NCBI RefSeq assembly: GCF_004851605.1
Contig: NZ_CP031093.1
Coordinates: forward strand, 2,728,692-2,792,691
Source: Hydrocarboniclastica marina
GTDB lineage: Bacteria > Pseudomonadota > Gammaproteobacteria > Pseudomonadales > Oleiphilaceae
Reading direction: 5' to 3'
Length of the DNA: 64,000 bases
The notes below the pieces were generated by a model. It was not told where the DNA came from and searched no databases. It saw only the letters and a program-made list of their open reading frames with translations. Of this stretch, positions 1 through 8,246 are shown piece after piece (position 1 is the stretch's first letter; each line of letters starts with the position of its first letter). Position numbers and translations under genes: made by a program.

Positions 1-1
1 C

Positions 2-466
2 GCGGCTGATTTCGAAGGCCTTCTTAACGACTACAAGCTCCAGTCAAAACACGAAGCCGACCCGTCTGTAGGCATTGCGGGTTTCTTTGAACCCCTGTTT
101 CGGACGGCCACCAACTGGCTCTCACAGGGCCATCCCGCTCGGTTCTCTTGCGACGCATTGCTTCAGCATCACGCAGTGTCCCGCTGCTACCTGATAGGTT
201 CCGACGGCGTACAGATTGGTGACACTATCCTGTCTGCCAAGCTCGCGAGCAACCTGGACCCCCGCTTCCGCCCGCTTGAGAATGCGTCCTCCGCCGACTG
301 GTTCCGGCAACATTACCTGCAGCGGGCTTTGTCCGAGCCAGGCGCTCTTCAGATCACCCGCCCTTACCTTTCGGTGTCCGGGGCCCACATGTGCGTCACG
401 CTCTCGTGCTCCTATACTGATTCCGAGGGCGCAAAGGTGCTATGCTGCGACATCTTTTCAAACTGA
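2..466 (+). CDS. C-terminal fragment of a probable EAL-type c-di-GMP phosphodiesterase with terminal sensor domain
   Basis: The reading frame is open from the first bases and ends at a TGA at 464-466, so the gene begins before the window. About 154 residues are visible. They resemble the PDC/Cache-like sensor module that closes many gammaproteobacterial EAL proteins: a phrase on a ligand or state 'DGVQIGDTI', then 'RPLENA', an aromatic-rich 'WFRQHYLQRAL', 'TRPYLS' and the final 'KVLCCDI'. No EAL or GGDEF catalytic residue lies in the visible part, so the enzymatic assignment is inference from the family pattern. It could equally be the tail of another signalling protein that carries this sensor. 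It points toward dusC but is 102 bp away, with no clear terminator between. Confidence 0.5.
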   Translation, partial: AADFEGLLNDYKLQSKHEADPSVGIAGFFEPLFRTATNWLSQGHPARFSCDALLQHHAVSRCYLIGSDGVQIGDTILSAKLASNLDPRFRPLENASSADWFRQHYLQRALSEPGALQITRPYLSVSGAHMCVTLSCSYTDSEGAKVLCCDIFSN

Positions 467-568
467 AGCAGCCGGCTTGACCTGAACTGCCTGTGCGGTC
501 ATCGCGCTGTGACTGAGCCGCCCCAGGCTTGCATGCCGGTAAGCCACCACTAGTCCCGATACCCGTTT

Positions 569-1570
569 ATGCCACGTCTTATTCTTGCTCCGATGGAAGG
601 CCTCGTCGATCCGCCGATGCGTGACCTCGTCACTCGGCTGGGCGGCGTTGACCAATGTGTCACCGAGTTTATCCGGGTGTCCGGTACGCGCTTGCCGGCG
701 CGGGTCTTCCACCGGATCGCGCCTGAACTCCTGACCGGCTGCCGCACGGCAGCTGGCGTGCCCCTGATCGTCCAACTGCTTGGCAGCGATGCACAGAGCA
801 TGGCAGATAATGCCTGTCAGGCAGTCAAACTTGGCGCTACAGCAATCGACCTGAACTTTGGCTGCCCGGCGAAGACCGTCAACAAGCACAAGGGAGGGGC
901 CATCCTGTTGCGTGAACCCGAACGTCTGGCAGAGATAACGACGACTATCCGTCGTGCACTGCCCGAGCATATTCCGCTAACCGCCAAGATGCGCCTTGGC
1001 TATGAAAGCCCGGACCGCGCCGTGGAGTGCGCCCAGGCATTGGCCGCCGCTGGTGCAGCTGAGATCACCGTCCATGCCCGAACGAAAACCGACGGTTACC
1101 GGCCGCCGGCCTATTGGCCCTGGATTGCCCGCATCCGCGAAGGGGTACCGGTACCGGTGGTCGCGAACGGCGAGATATGGACGGTGGAGGATTACCACCG
1201 TTGCCGCGAGGAATCAGGGTGCGAGGACGTCATGATCGGTCGCGGACTTATAGCCCGCCCTGACCTGGCACTTCAGATCAAGCGGGATCTGGCCGGGCAA
1301 CCGCTGCAGCCGATGACCTGGGCAGAGCTTCTACCCCTTATCAATGATTTCGGTGAGGACGCGCTCACCAAGATGCCGGAGAAATATGCTACCGGCCGGG
1401 TCAAACAATGGCTGACCTACTTGCGGTTTGGTTTCAGAGAGGCCGCGGAGAGTTTCGCAGAGGTGAAGCGTATGCGCGAGGTCAGACCCTTGCTTGCAGC
1501 GCTCAACGCCACGTTAACGCGGTCTGGTATAACCGCTGGCCCCGCGGAGGTGCTCAGGGAAAGCGCCTGA
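569..1570 (+). CDS. dusC: tRNA-dihydrouridine synthase, DusC type
   Basis: A flavin-dependent enzyme that reduces a uridine of the tRNA D-loop (U16 in the DusC subfamily) to dihydrouridine, using NADPH. The 333-aa protein has the family order: 'LAPMEGLVD' at the N terminus (FMN site), the catalytic cysteine C99 in 'NFGCPAKTVNKHKGGA', the 'KMRLG' strand, 'HARTK' (FMN phosphate and tRNA contacts) and 'GRGLIARPDLA'. The N-terminal 'MEGLVDPPMRDL' and the absence of a long insertion favour DusC over DusA or DusB. The length is close to E. coli DusC with a slightly longer tail. The start codon has no strong Shine-Dalgarno sequence. It is convergent with parE. Confidence 0.93.
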   Translation: MPRLILAPMEGLVDPPMRDLVTRLGGVDQCVTEFIRVSGTRLPARVFHRIAPELLTGCRTAAGVPLIVQLLGSDAQSMADNACQAVKLGATAIDLNFGCPAKTVNKHKGGAILLREPERLAEITTTIRRALPEHIPLTAKMRLGYESPDRAVECAQALAAAGAAEITVHARTKTDGYRPPAYWPWIARIREGVPVPVVANGEIWTVEDYHRCREESGCEDVMIGRGLIARPDLALQIKRDLAGQPLQPMTWAELLPLINDFGEDALTKMPEKYATGRVKQWLTYLRFGFREAAESFAEVKRMREVRPLLAALNATLTRSGITAGPAEVLRESA

Positions 1571-1665
1571 GTACACCCTGCCCCGCAGGTGACGTTGACC
1601 TACAGCCTGAACGCGGTGTTCTCAACCGCGCCCATTGAGGACCCTACAGCGCAACCCGGCAATGA

Positions 1666-3561
1666 CTATTCGACCAACTCAGCCAGGTTACCGTACTCCT
1701 CCAGCCAGTTCCTGCGATCTGAGGCCCTCTTCTTGCCCAATAGCATGTCCATGCGTTCGTCTGTGCCGTCATCGAGTTCTAGCCCCAGCTGGACCAGACG
1801 GCGTGTGTCTGGAGCCATCGTCGTCTCGCGCAGCTGCAGCGGATTCATTTCACCCAGGCCCTTGAAACGTGTGACAGAAACTTTGCCTTTACGATTCTCT
1901 GCAGCGATACGGTCGATGACGCCCCTCCTCTCGTGCTCATCCAGGGCATAGAACGTCTCTTTGCCCACGTCGATACGGTAGAGCGGGGGCATGGCTACAA
2001 ACACGTGGCCGGCTTCGACTAGCGGTCGGAAGTGTTTGACGAACAGGGCACAGAGCAGCGTAGCGATGTGCAACCCGTCAGAGTCCGCATCGGCGAGGAT
2101 GCAGATCTTGTTGTAGCGCAGGCCGGCCAGATCGTCCGACGCGGGATCCACCCCAATGGCTACGGCGATATCGTGAACCTCCTGGGAAGCGAGAATCTCG
2201 CCCGAATCAACTTCCCACGTATTCAGGATCTTTCCCCTCAGCGGCATGACCGCCTGGAATTCCCGGTCGCGGGCCTGTTTGGCCGAACCACCGGCGGAGT
2301 CACCTTCCACCAGGAACAATTCGCTCCGTTGGGTATCGGCGCCGCTGCAGTCAGCCAGCTTGCCGGGTAAAGCAGGCCCGGACGTCACCTTTTTGCGCGC
2401 CACTTTCTTGGAGGCGCGCAGGCGACGCTGGGCGTTACCAATGAAGAACTCTGCCAGCGCTTCAGCAACGTCAGTATGCTCGTTGAGCCAGAGGCTGAAT
2501 GCATCCTTGACCACACCCGAAACGAAAGCTGCCGCCTCCCGTGAGGAGAGCCGCTCTTTGGTCTGGCCGGAGAACTGCGGATCGCGCATTTTAAACGAGA
2601 GCACGTAAGAGCACCGGTCCCACAAATCTTCCGGTGAGAGCTTCACACCGCGCGGTAACAGATTCCTGAATTCACAAAACTCCCGCATGGCCTCAAGCAG
2701 GCCACTGCGCAAACCGTTGACATGAGTACCGCCCTGGGCGGTAGGGATCAGGTTGACGTAGCTCTCGCCGATAACCTCACCGTCCTCGGGCATCCAGACA
2801 ATGGCCCAGTCCACGGCTTCGGTATTGCCAGCCATCGACCCGACAAAGGGCGACTCCGGCAATGTCACCAACTCGGCGAGCGCCGTGCGCAGGTAGTCCT
2901 GCAAGCCGTCTTCGTAGAACCACTGATCTTTTTCACCCGTTTGACGGTTTTCGAATGTCACCGTCAGCCCGGGGCATAACACGGCCTTGGCGCGAAGCAC
3001 GTGGCGCATCTTGCCGATGGCGAACTTGGGGCTGTCGAAATAGCTGACGTCGGGTGTGAAGCGCAGCGTTGTGCCTGTATTGCGTTTGCCGACGGTGTCC
3101 ACGACTTCCAGTTCGGACGTTTTCTCGCCGTTGGCAAAAGTCATCCGATACACATTGCCGTTACGCCGGATCAGCACTTCAAGGCTGGTCGAAAGGGCGT
3201 TTACCACCGATACGCCAACCCCATGCAGCCCGCCCGAGAAGGCGTAGCTGTCATGGGAGAACTTCCCGCCGGCATGCAACCGCGACAGAATCAGCTCGAC
3301 ACCCGGGACACCTTCCTCCTTGTGCATGTCAACCGGCATACCGCGCCCGTCGTCGGCAACGCTGAGGGAGCCGTCCTCGAAAAGAACAACGTCGAGGCGC
3401 TTGGCATGCCCTGCCAGTGCCTCGTCGACACTGTTGTCAATGACTTCCTGGGCCAGATGGTTGGGGCGGCTGGTGTCGGTATACATGCCCGGACGTTTAC
3501 GTACCGGGTCCAGACCCGTCAGGACCTCGATCGCGTCGGCGTTATAAAGCGGTTGACTCAT
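1666..3561 (-). CDS. parE: DNA topoisomerase IV subunit B (ParE)
   Basis: ATPase subunit of topoisomerase IV, which with ParC decatenates daughter chromosomes. The 631-aa protein is full length. The GHKL ATPase domain shows 'VIDNSVDEAL' (the Asn and Glu that bind Mg-ATP), 'DDGRGMPVD' and 'GGLHGVGVSVVNAL'. The Toprim domain shows 'LVEGDSAGGSAKQ' and the acidic 'LADADSDGLHI'. The short length and the sequence immediately after Toprim distinguish ParE from the longer GyrB of gammaproteobacteria. The neighbours usual in enterics (yqiA, cpdA) are not seen upstream; instead a MITE-like repeat ends about 50 bp before the ATG, so the parE promoter may lie within or beyond that insertion. Confidence 0.96.
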   Translation of the reverse strand: MSQPLYNADAIEVLTGLDPVRKRPGMYTDTSRPNHLAQEVIDNSVDEALAGHAKRLDVVLFEDGSLSVADDGRGMPVDMHKEEGVPGVELILSRLHAGGKFSHDSYAFSGGLHGVGVSVVNALSTSLEVLIRRNGNVYRMTFANGEKTSELEVVDTVGKRNTGTTLRFTPDVSYFDSPKFAIGKMRHVLRAKAVLCPGLTVTFENRQTGEKDQWFYEDGLQDYLRTALAELVTLPESPFVGSMAGNTEAVDWAIVWMPEDGEVIGESYVNLIPTAQGGTHVNGLRSGLLEAMREFCEFRNLLPRGVKLSPEDLWDRCSYVLSFKMRDPQFSGQTKERLSSREAAAFVSGVVKDAFSLWLNEHTDVAEALAEFFIGNAQRRLRASKKVARKKVTSGPALPGKLADCSGADTQRSELFLVEGDSAGGSAKQARDREFQAVMPLRGKILNTWEVDSGEILASQEVHDIAVAIGVDPASDDLAGLRYNKICILADADSDGLHIATLLCALFVKHFRPLVEAGHVFVAMPPLYRIDVGKETFYALDEHERRGVIDRIAAENRKGKVSVTRFKGLGEMNPLQLRETTMAPDTRRLVQLGLELDDGTDERMDMLLGKKRASDRRNWLEEYGNLAELVE

Positions 3562-3607
3562 AGTCGACTTGAGCTCTCGTCAAAGGCGGATGGAGTGATG
3601 AGACGTA

Positions 3608-3611
3608 CTAA
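3608..3611. repeat. Left target-site duplication CTAA of the MITE
   Basis: CTAA directly abuts the left terminal repeat. The identical CTAA directly abuts the right end at 3883-3886. Confidence 0.65.
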
Positions 3612-3882
3612 GGAGCCTCTGATTAACGCCTGGGTCGCCTCTGCGCGCTTTGAAGGCCGCAGCTGCAAGGCGGGGCGGGGCCCGCGGGGAATGGCCGTAG
3701 CCCTTGCCAAGAGCCGCAACGCGGTAGATGCAGCCTTCAGAGCGCGCCCTTCGGGGCTTTCAAAGCTGCCCACACTCTGAGTTGCGACTTCTTGAAAGGC
3801 AACCACCCTTTCTGCAAGGTCGCGCCTTGAATGTAAGTAGCTTTGAAAGCCAGAAGCGATCCAGGCGTTAATCAGAGGCTCC
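3612..3882. mobile_element. MITE-like element with IS5-type terminal repeats
   Basis: A 271-bp noncoding segment is bounded by inverted repeats. The outer 22 bp match perfectly (GGAGCCTCTGATTAACGCCTGG, positions 3612-3633 against the reverse complement of 3861-3882, here exceeding 20 bases only as a paired description), and the match continues imperfectly for about 10 bp more. The element is flanked by a direct CTAA at 3608-3611 and 3883-3886, consistent with a 4-bp target duplication of the YTAR class made by the IS5 subgroup. No transposase is encoded; the two reading frames crossing it are shadows. The inference is a non-autonomous derivative of an IS5-family element, now in the parE 5' region. 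Confidence 0.75.
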
Positions 3883-3886
3883 CTAA
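3883..3886. repeat. Right target-site duplication CTAA of the MITE
   Basis: CTAA immediately after the right terminal repeat, in direct orientation relative to the copy at 3608-3611. This is the signature of transposition with a 4-bp staggered cut. Confidence 0.65.
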
Positions 3887-3954
3887 GCATAGGCGAGACT
3901 GGCACGGCGTCCACTAATGCAGGAAATGGCTCGCCGGGCGCCTGCGGTTGGGCG

Positions 3955-4443
3955 TTAGCGAATATCTCTGACCCACGCTACCGGGAAACCAATCATATCA
4001 GCATTGACCCGCAGCTGGGTCCAGCCCTCCGCCGGCACGTCCAGGATAACGCAAGGCTCGGTAACAACCTGAGCGGCGACCCGATCCTTGGTCGGATTCT
4101 CGGCCTGCATGCTCAGGTTGAGCGTTGCGTCGCCAAACCAGCGCGCATCCAGCATGCTCAAACCGTAACCGGCTGTCTCCTGCTGGCCCATAGCCACGAC
4201 CACAGCCTGACGGCCTTCTGGCAATACAATATCTTCGAGTTCCTGTTGCAGCTCAGTCGAGAATGCTTCTCCGCTTCCGTCGAGCCCGTGAATGGCCGGA
4301 TCAGACAGCCCGCACTGCTGCAGTAAAGCCATGACCTTGACAACGGGCTCTTCGCGGCTGGGGCTGGACAGGTCGCTGGCACAGCCGGTCATCAAAAGTC
4401 CCAACGCTACAGTTACCAGCCCTGGCGTGAAAAGTACGCGCAT
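3955..4443 (-). CDS. PrcB-like lipoprotein (protease complex subunit family)
   Basis: A 162-aa lipoprotein: the signal peptide ends in the lipobox LMTGC with C21 as the acylated residue, followed by Ala at +2, which favours the outer membrane. The C-terminal half carries the PrcB_C pattern: a hydrophobic strand 'VVVAMGQ' with G86, then 'AGYGLSMLDARW' (G92-Y93), and 'VVTEPCVILDVP' around residues 127-136. In Treponema denticola, PrcB is the lipoprotein partner of the subtilisin-like protease PrtP. Here the gene lies 122 bp downstream of, and on the same strand as, an S8 protease that is itself a lipoprotein. The family call is from motif recognition; the partnership is inference. PrcB-family proteins also occur alone in pseudomonads. 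Confidence 0.65.
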   Translation of the reverse strand: MRVLFTPGLVTVALGLLMTGCASDLSSPSREEPVVKVMALLQQCGLSDPAIHGLDGSGEAFSTELQQELEDIVLPEGRQAVVVAMGQQETAGYGLSMLDARWFGDATLNLSMQAENPTKDRVAAQVVTEPCVILDVPAEGWTQLRVNADMIGFPVAWVRDIR

Positions 4444-4565
4444 GGTGAAGCCTCCATTCCTGTTTCCTGATGATAAGGGTCGAAACGCCTCAGGCCGAAC
4501 CTGACGGTATCCCTGACACAGTACCGTCCCAATGGCCTGCCTGTGCTCGGATTCCGTGCGCCCAA

Positions 4566-7286
4566 CTAGTCTGCCAGACGCCGCAGCGCAGGCTCAGGCG
4601 CCGATTCTAGCAACTTATAGCCGGCAAATCCCGGTCGTGGCAGACTTTGGGCGGAAAGCGGTCGTGAGAATGATGTCGTCATCACCAGCGATGTCGCAGG
4701 TACCGGTTCGCCATCCGCACCGACCAGCCTCGCCTCGCCGTTAACCACCTCGACTGTTACGCGTTCGCGCAGGCCAGCCACCGGGTATTCAGCACAGGCC
4801 TCACCCGGGCTACAGATCACGCCATCATTGTCGAGATCGGTGCCGGCCACGAGGAAGTAGGTCTCTCCGATGCGCGCTTCGTTTGACGCTTTATCTTCGA
4901 CCGAGGCGTCGGTAACGCCGAAATTGAACCGATACACCCCGTCAACAGCGCTGAGTCCGGTCTGAGCACTGGCTTTCGTGATGTAATCTTCCGACCAGCT
5001 GGGGTCCGGGTCGGCCACCTGCAAAAGCACGTAATGCAGCCCGGCATTCCTTTCCGCAACGGCAGAGCTCACGGGGACTATTACAGGTACCTTGAAGCTG
5101 CGCTGATGCCCGTCTGAGCTATAGGTCACTGTCAGAAAACTGCGGTAGGCCCGGGCTTCGGTAAGTACCGCATGGTCAACGCTTACTGGTAGTGAAAAGC
5201 CGGCGTCGGTCGCGCTGAGTTCTCCGGCCCGCAGCCAGGGCACCTCAGACGTAACCTCTATACTTTGCGCCCCGATAGACCCGCCGCCGTTTCCCACCTG
5301 GTTGAGCAAAAGCACCTGTTGGGTGATGGTCCTTTCAAATTTCAGCAGTGTTGGTTCGGCCAGCAGCAGAGATAGCGAGCCGGCGCTGGCAGTTTCAACG
5401 GCCAGCGCCGCATCAATAATGCCGGCGCCATAGCCGGGGTTGCCCGGCCCGGAAGCCCCCTTCGTTATGTCATCCAGCAGTGCATGTATAACGGGTGCAG
5501 AGATCTCAGGGTTGAGGGACTTCATGAGCGCAAACACCCCGGCCACGTGAGGCGTGGCCATGGACGTGCCCTGCAGTCCAGCGTAAGTTGCACCGGTGTC
5601 TTCGTTGCCGCTGGCGCTCACAACAACATCAGCGCGGCCATCCTGGTTGGCGTCGCGCCCGGCATCGCCGCCTGGCGCTACCAGGTCTACAGACGAAGCC
5701 CTGCTGGAATAGCTGGCGAGCACGCCGGCTCCGTCCACAGCCCCAACCCCGAATACGCCGTCAAGCCCTGCGGGATAGACGGGCTCCTGCGTCGGCGCAT
5801 TTCCTGCAGCCGCCACAATCAGCACCCCCGCCGATGCGGCGTTTTCCACCGCCGTCCTCAGGTTCGGCGGGGCTGCCGAAGAGCCTAGGCTCAAGTTGAT
5901 GACGTCTGCGCCGTTTTCGACCGCCCAGTTAATCCCTGTGATAACGTCCGACAGGGTGCCCGTACCATTCTCATCCAGCACGCGTACCGGCAGCAGCCGG
6001 GCGTTCGGCGCCACGCCTGCACCGCCCAGACCATTGTTGCCGCTGGCGGCAATAGTCCCGGCAACGTGTGTGCCGTGGTAGACCGAGCCGCCCAAAGCTG
6101 AACCAGGATCTACTGGGTCACCACCGTTTATTGTGTCCAGGCATGTGCTTGTTCCACAGTTATCGGGCAAATTCGGCCTCAGATCCTCGTGCCACCCCTC
6201 GACACCACGAAAGACGCCTGTATCCAACACCGCGATTCTGACGCCGTCGCCACCGTCGGGAACCAGTTGCCACGCCTGCGGAACGCTGATAAGGGGGTAG
6301 TGCCACTGGGCCGGATACAGCGGTTCGTTGACTGACCCGAAAGCGCTGAGACCCCTGAAGATATAGTTTGGCGACGCCGCGGCGATCTCGGGCTGGCGGC
6401 GAAGCTCCTCGATCCACTCGACTGTTCGCTGCTTTATGTCCAGTGACTGGCTCCTTACGCCGCCATAGGCCTGGACCGAAAGCGGCATGGTGAGTTTGTA
6501 CTGACCGTTGCCGAGCGGCTGATCCAGGCTCAGGGCGCTGAACTGGTTTCGGTTCTGCTGGGCTGAAGCCTGGGCGGCGGCCGTCATCTCAACAACCGCC
6601 TCGCCCGGTCTGAAGTCATCGGACGCCCAATGCAGCGAGGTAAACCTGGCGGTTGGACTCGTCTGGAGAACGTACCGGCTCGGTCCGGTCTGGGACGCTG
6701 CCCCCACATCGACAATATACGTACCGGCCTCTGCATCCGTCGGCAGCGACAGACTGAGCCAGCGTGGCTCGTCCTGAACCGGAGCCTTCTCAAAGCTGGA
6801 TGTGTCAACCAATTGTGCATCGAGTGCGCGGATCAGCCGGAGGCTATGCCCCGCTTCTGGCGTGAAAAACTCGACATCAACCGACTGGCCGGGTTCCAGG
6901 TCAATGCAGTACTGGTCACGGATATCCTCGGGAAAGACAAATTTCTTTTTGCTTTGCCCCTCATACTCGCCACTGGTACCGCTCACATAGCCGCCGAGGA
7001 TGACGGCCGATGGCAAGCGCTCGGGTTGGGTCAACCGGCTGGTAGCATACTCCACCAGAAGATCAGCAGGATCTTTGTCGACCCGTGCGTTCGCCTCGAT
7101 CTCAATCAATCCGCTGATGCGCGGGCCGTTAATCGGCCGTTCGACCAGGGTAAGCGTGGGCGCCACCCCGCATTGGATCGCGTTGGCCGTATTCCCGCTT
7201 TCGCCGCTACCGGACCCGCCTCCGCAGGCACTGACCAGTATCGGCAAGACAAAGAGAGCGGGCTTGAACAAGCGACTTTCATACAT
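4566..7286 (-). CDS. Subtilisin-like S8 serine peptidase, surface lipoprotein
   Basis: A 906-aa protease with a lipoprotein signal (ILVSAC, acylated C21, then a Gly/Ser-rich linker). Roughly residues 40-310 form a pre-domain region, including a bacterial pre-peptidase C-like segment near 120-210 and an inhibitor-like stretch before 320. The S8 domain follows with catalytic D355 ('IAVLDTG'), H404 ('HGTHVAG'), oxyanion N496 ('AAAGN') and S575 ('GTSMATPH'), all present, so an active enzyme is expected. About 280 residues after the catalytic domain look like beta-rich adhesion or processing modules. The gene is isolated on its 5' side and precedes a PrcB-like lipoprotein gene on the same strand. 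The substrate cannot be told; peptide foraging or processing of surface proteins are both plausible. Confidence 0.9.
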   Translation of the reverse strand: MYESRLFKPALFVLPILVSACGGGSGSGESGNTANAIQCGVAPTLTLVERPINGPRISGLIEIEANARVDKDPADLLVEYATSRLTQPERLPSAVILGGYVSGTSGEYEGQSKKKFVFPEDIRDQYCIDLEPGQSVDVEFFTPEAGHSLRLIRALDAQLVDTSSFEKAPVQDEPRWLSLSLPTDAEAGTYIVDVGAASQTGPSRYVLQTSPTARFTSLHWASDDFRPGEAVVEMTAAAQASAQQNRNQFSALSLDQPLGNGQYKLTMPLSVQAYGGVRSQSLDIKQRTVEWIEELRRQPEIAAASPNYIFRGLSAFGSVNEPLYPAQWHYPLISVPQAWQLVPDGGDGVRIAVLDTGVFRGVEGWHEDLRPNLPDNCGTSTCLDTINGGDPVDPGSALGGSVYHGTHVAGTIAASGNNGLGGAGVAPNARLLPVRVLDENGTGTLSDVITGINWAVENGADVINLSLGSSAAPPNLRTAVENAASAGVLIVAAAGNAPTQEPVYPAGLDGVFGVGAVDGAGVLASYSSRASSVDLVAPGGDAGRDANQDGRADVVVSASGNEDTGATYAGLQGTSMATPHVAGVFALMKSLNPEISAPVIHALLDDITKGASGPGNPGYGAGIIDAALAVETASAGSLSLLLAEPTLLKFERTITQQVLLLNQVGNGGGSIGAQSIEVTSEVPWLRAGELSATDAGFSLPVSVDHAVLTEARAYRSFLTVTYSSDGHQRSFKVPVIVPVSSAVAERNAGLHYVLLQVADPDPSWSEDYITKASAQTGLSAVDGVYRFNFGVTDASVEDKASNEARIGETYFLVAGTDLDNDGVICSPGEACAEYPVAGLRERVTVEVVNGEARLVGADGEPVPATSLVMTTSFSRPLSAQSLPRPGFAGYKLLESAPEPALRRLAD

Positions 7287-7463
7287 CGGTGGAAACCTGC
7301 GAAGTGATTGCGATCAGCTGAGCGAAGAATCAGGTCAGACTTGTGCCGACGGTATCACTCGGGCCAACCCCATCCTGTTAATTTTTGATAACAGGAAAGG
7401 CCGGGTGCCAGGGCGCAGTGATATGGCCGCTTTCCGCTTCAGCTCTGGCATGACCTCTCCCAA

Positions 7464-8090
7464 TCAGGGTACTGGCAATCCCAAAGTCAGCATTACCTGT
7501 GCTGTCAGGTCGTCGAGATCCAACGACCGACGCTGCCCTTTCCCTTCCGGTTTGAACCAGGTAACCGTCCAGCTCAGGGCGCCGGTCAGCAGACGCCGAA
7601 GCACGAAGGGATCCGCTTTGACGAGACCCGCCCCGGACAGTCTTTCCAGAGTCTCAAGCCAGAGCTTTTCGTAGCGGTCGCGGAGCACCAGTATCTCAGC
7701 CTGGCTCTCAGGCGTCAGGCTGCGCCATTCGTACACCAATACCGCCATCGCTTCGCCCGTCTCGCCGTTTATGGCCTCCAGCTCACAACGAATCAGCGCC
7801 CGGATGCGATCCGTATCGCTTTCCGCCTTGACCAGCGCGGCCTCCATCCGGGACGTATTGTAGAGAATAGTCTCAACCATCACCGCCCGCAGGATCGCTT
7901 CTTTGGTCTGAAAGTGATGAAAGATGCTGCCTGACTGTATGCCCACGGCGGCAGCCAGGTCCCGAACAGTGGTGCGTTCGTAGCCCTTTTCGCGAAACAG
8001 ATGCGCGGCCTGACGAAGAAGACGTCCACGCGCACTTTGGGGATCAGTCAGTTCGGAATAATGGGTGGAAGCGTTTGGACGCGTTGACAA
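7464..8090 (-). CDS. atuR: TetR-family repressor of the terpene utilization cluster (AtuR-like)
   Basis: A 208-aa TetR-type regulator. The open frame reaches 8183, but a TTG at 8090 preceded by AGGAG with a 6-nt gap is the better start: it gives the usual family length and drops an unlikely Arg-rich leader. The helix-turn-helix spans about residues 42-61 ('VRDLAAAVGI...IFHHF'). The C-terminal ligand domain begins near 75. The gene is divergent from atuA and a palindrome sits between them. In Pseudomonas aeruginosa, AtuR occupies this position, represses the cluster and binds inverted repeats in this intergenic region. The role here follows from position and order; the sequence alone identifies only TetR. 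Confidence 0.8.
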   Translation of the reverse strand: MSTRPNASTHYSELTDPQSARGRLLRQAAHLFREKGYERTTVRDLAAAVGIQSGSIFHHFQTKEAILRAVMVETILYNTSRMEAALVKAESDTDRIRALIRCELEAINGETGEAMAVLVYEWRSLTPESQAEILVLRDRYEKLWLETLERLSGAGLVKADPFVLRRLLTGALSWTVTWFKPEGKGQRRSLDLDDLTAQVMLTLGLPVP

Positions 8091-8195
8091 GGTCGGCTCC
8101 TGAATACGTAACGTGACCGAAAACCGGGCCGGACGGGCCTGCGGCACAGCCCGATCATAGCAGTACATTAGACCGGATATCATGCCGCTTTACAA

Positions 8196-8213
8196 ACCAA
8201 GCGCTTGCTTGGT
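8196..8213. promoter_or_regulatory. Palindromic operator in the atuR-atuA intergenic region
   Basis: The 18-bp sequence ACCAAGCGCTTGCTTGGT has perfect 7-bp arms (ACCAAGC / GCTTGGT) around a 4-bp centre. This is the size and symmetry expected for a TetR dimer. It lies 33 bp before the atuA ATG, so a bound repressor would block transcription into atuA and possibly atuR. Only one clear copy was found, whereas two inverted repeats are known in P. aeruginosa. Confidence 0.7.
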
Positions 8214-8246
8214 AGTGTTCGGAAAACGTCACCAGGAACCCGAGCC

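Noticed and set aside
1612-1630. Hairpin CGCGGT-N7-ACCGCG between dusC and parE
   Set aside because: The stem is only 6 bp and has no T tract, so a terminator call is not supported.
3001-3780. 259-residue frame crossing antisense parE and the MITE
   Set aside because: It crosses a noncoding mobile element and an essential gene on the other strand.
4503-4528. Inverted repeat GACGGTA / TACCGTC between the S8 and PrcB-like genes
   Set aside because: No T run and a 12-nt loop; it does not convincingly terminate or block coupling of the two genes.
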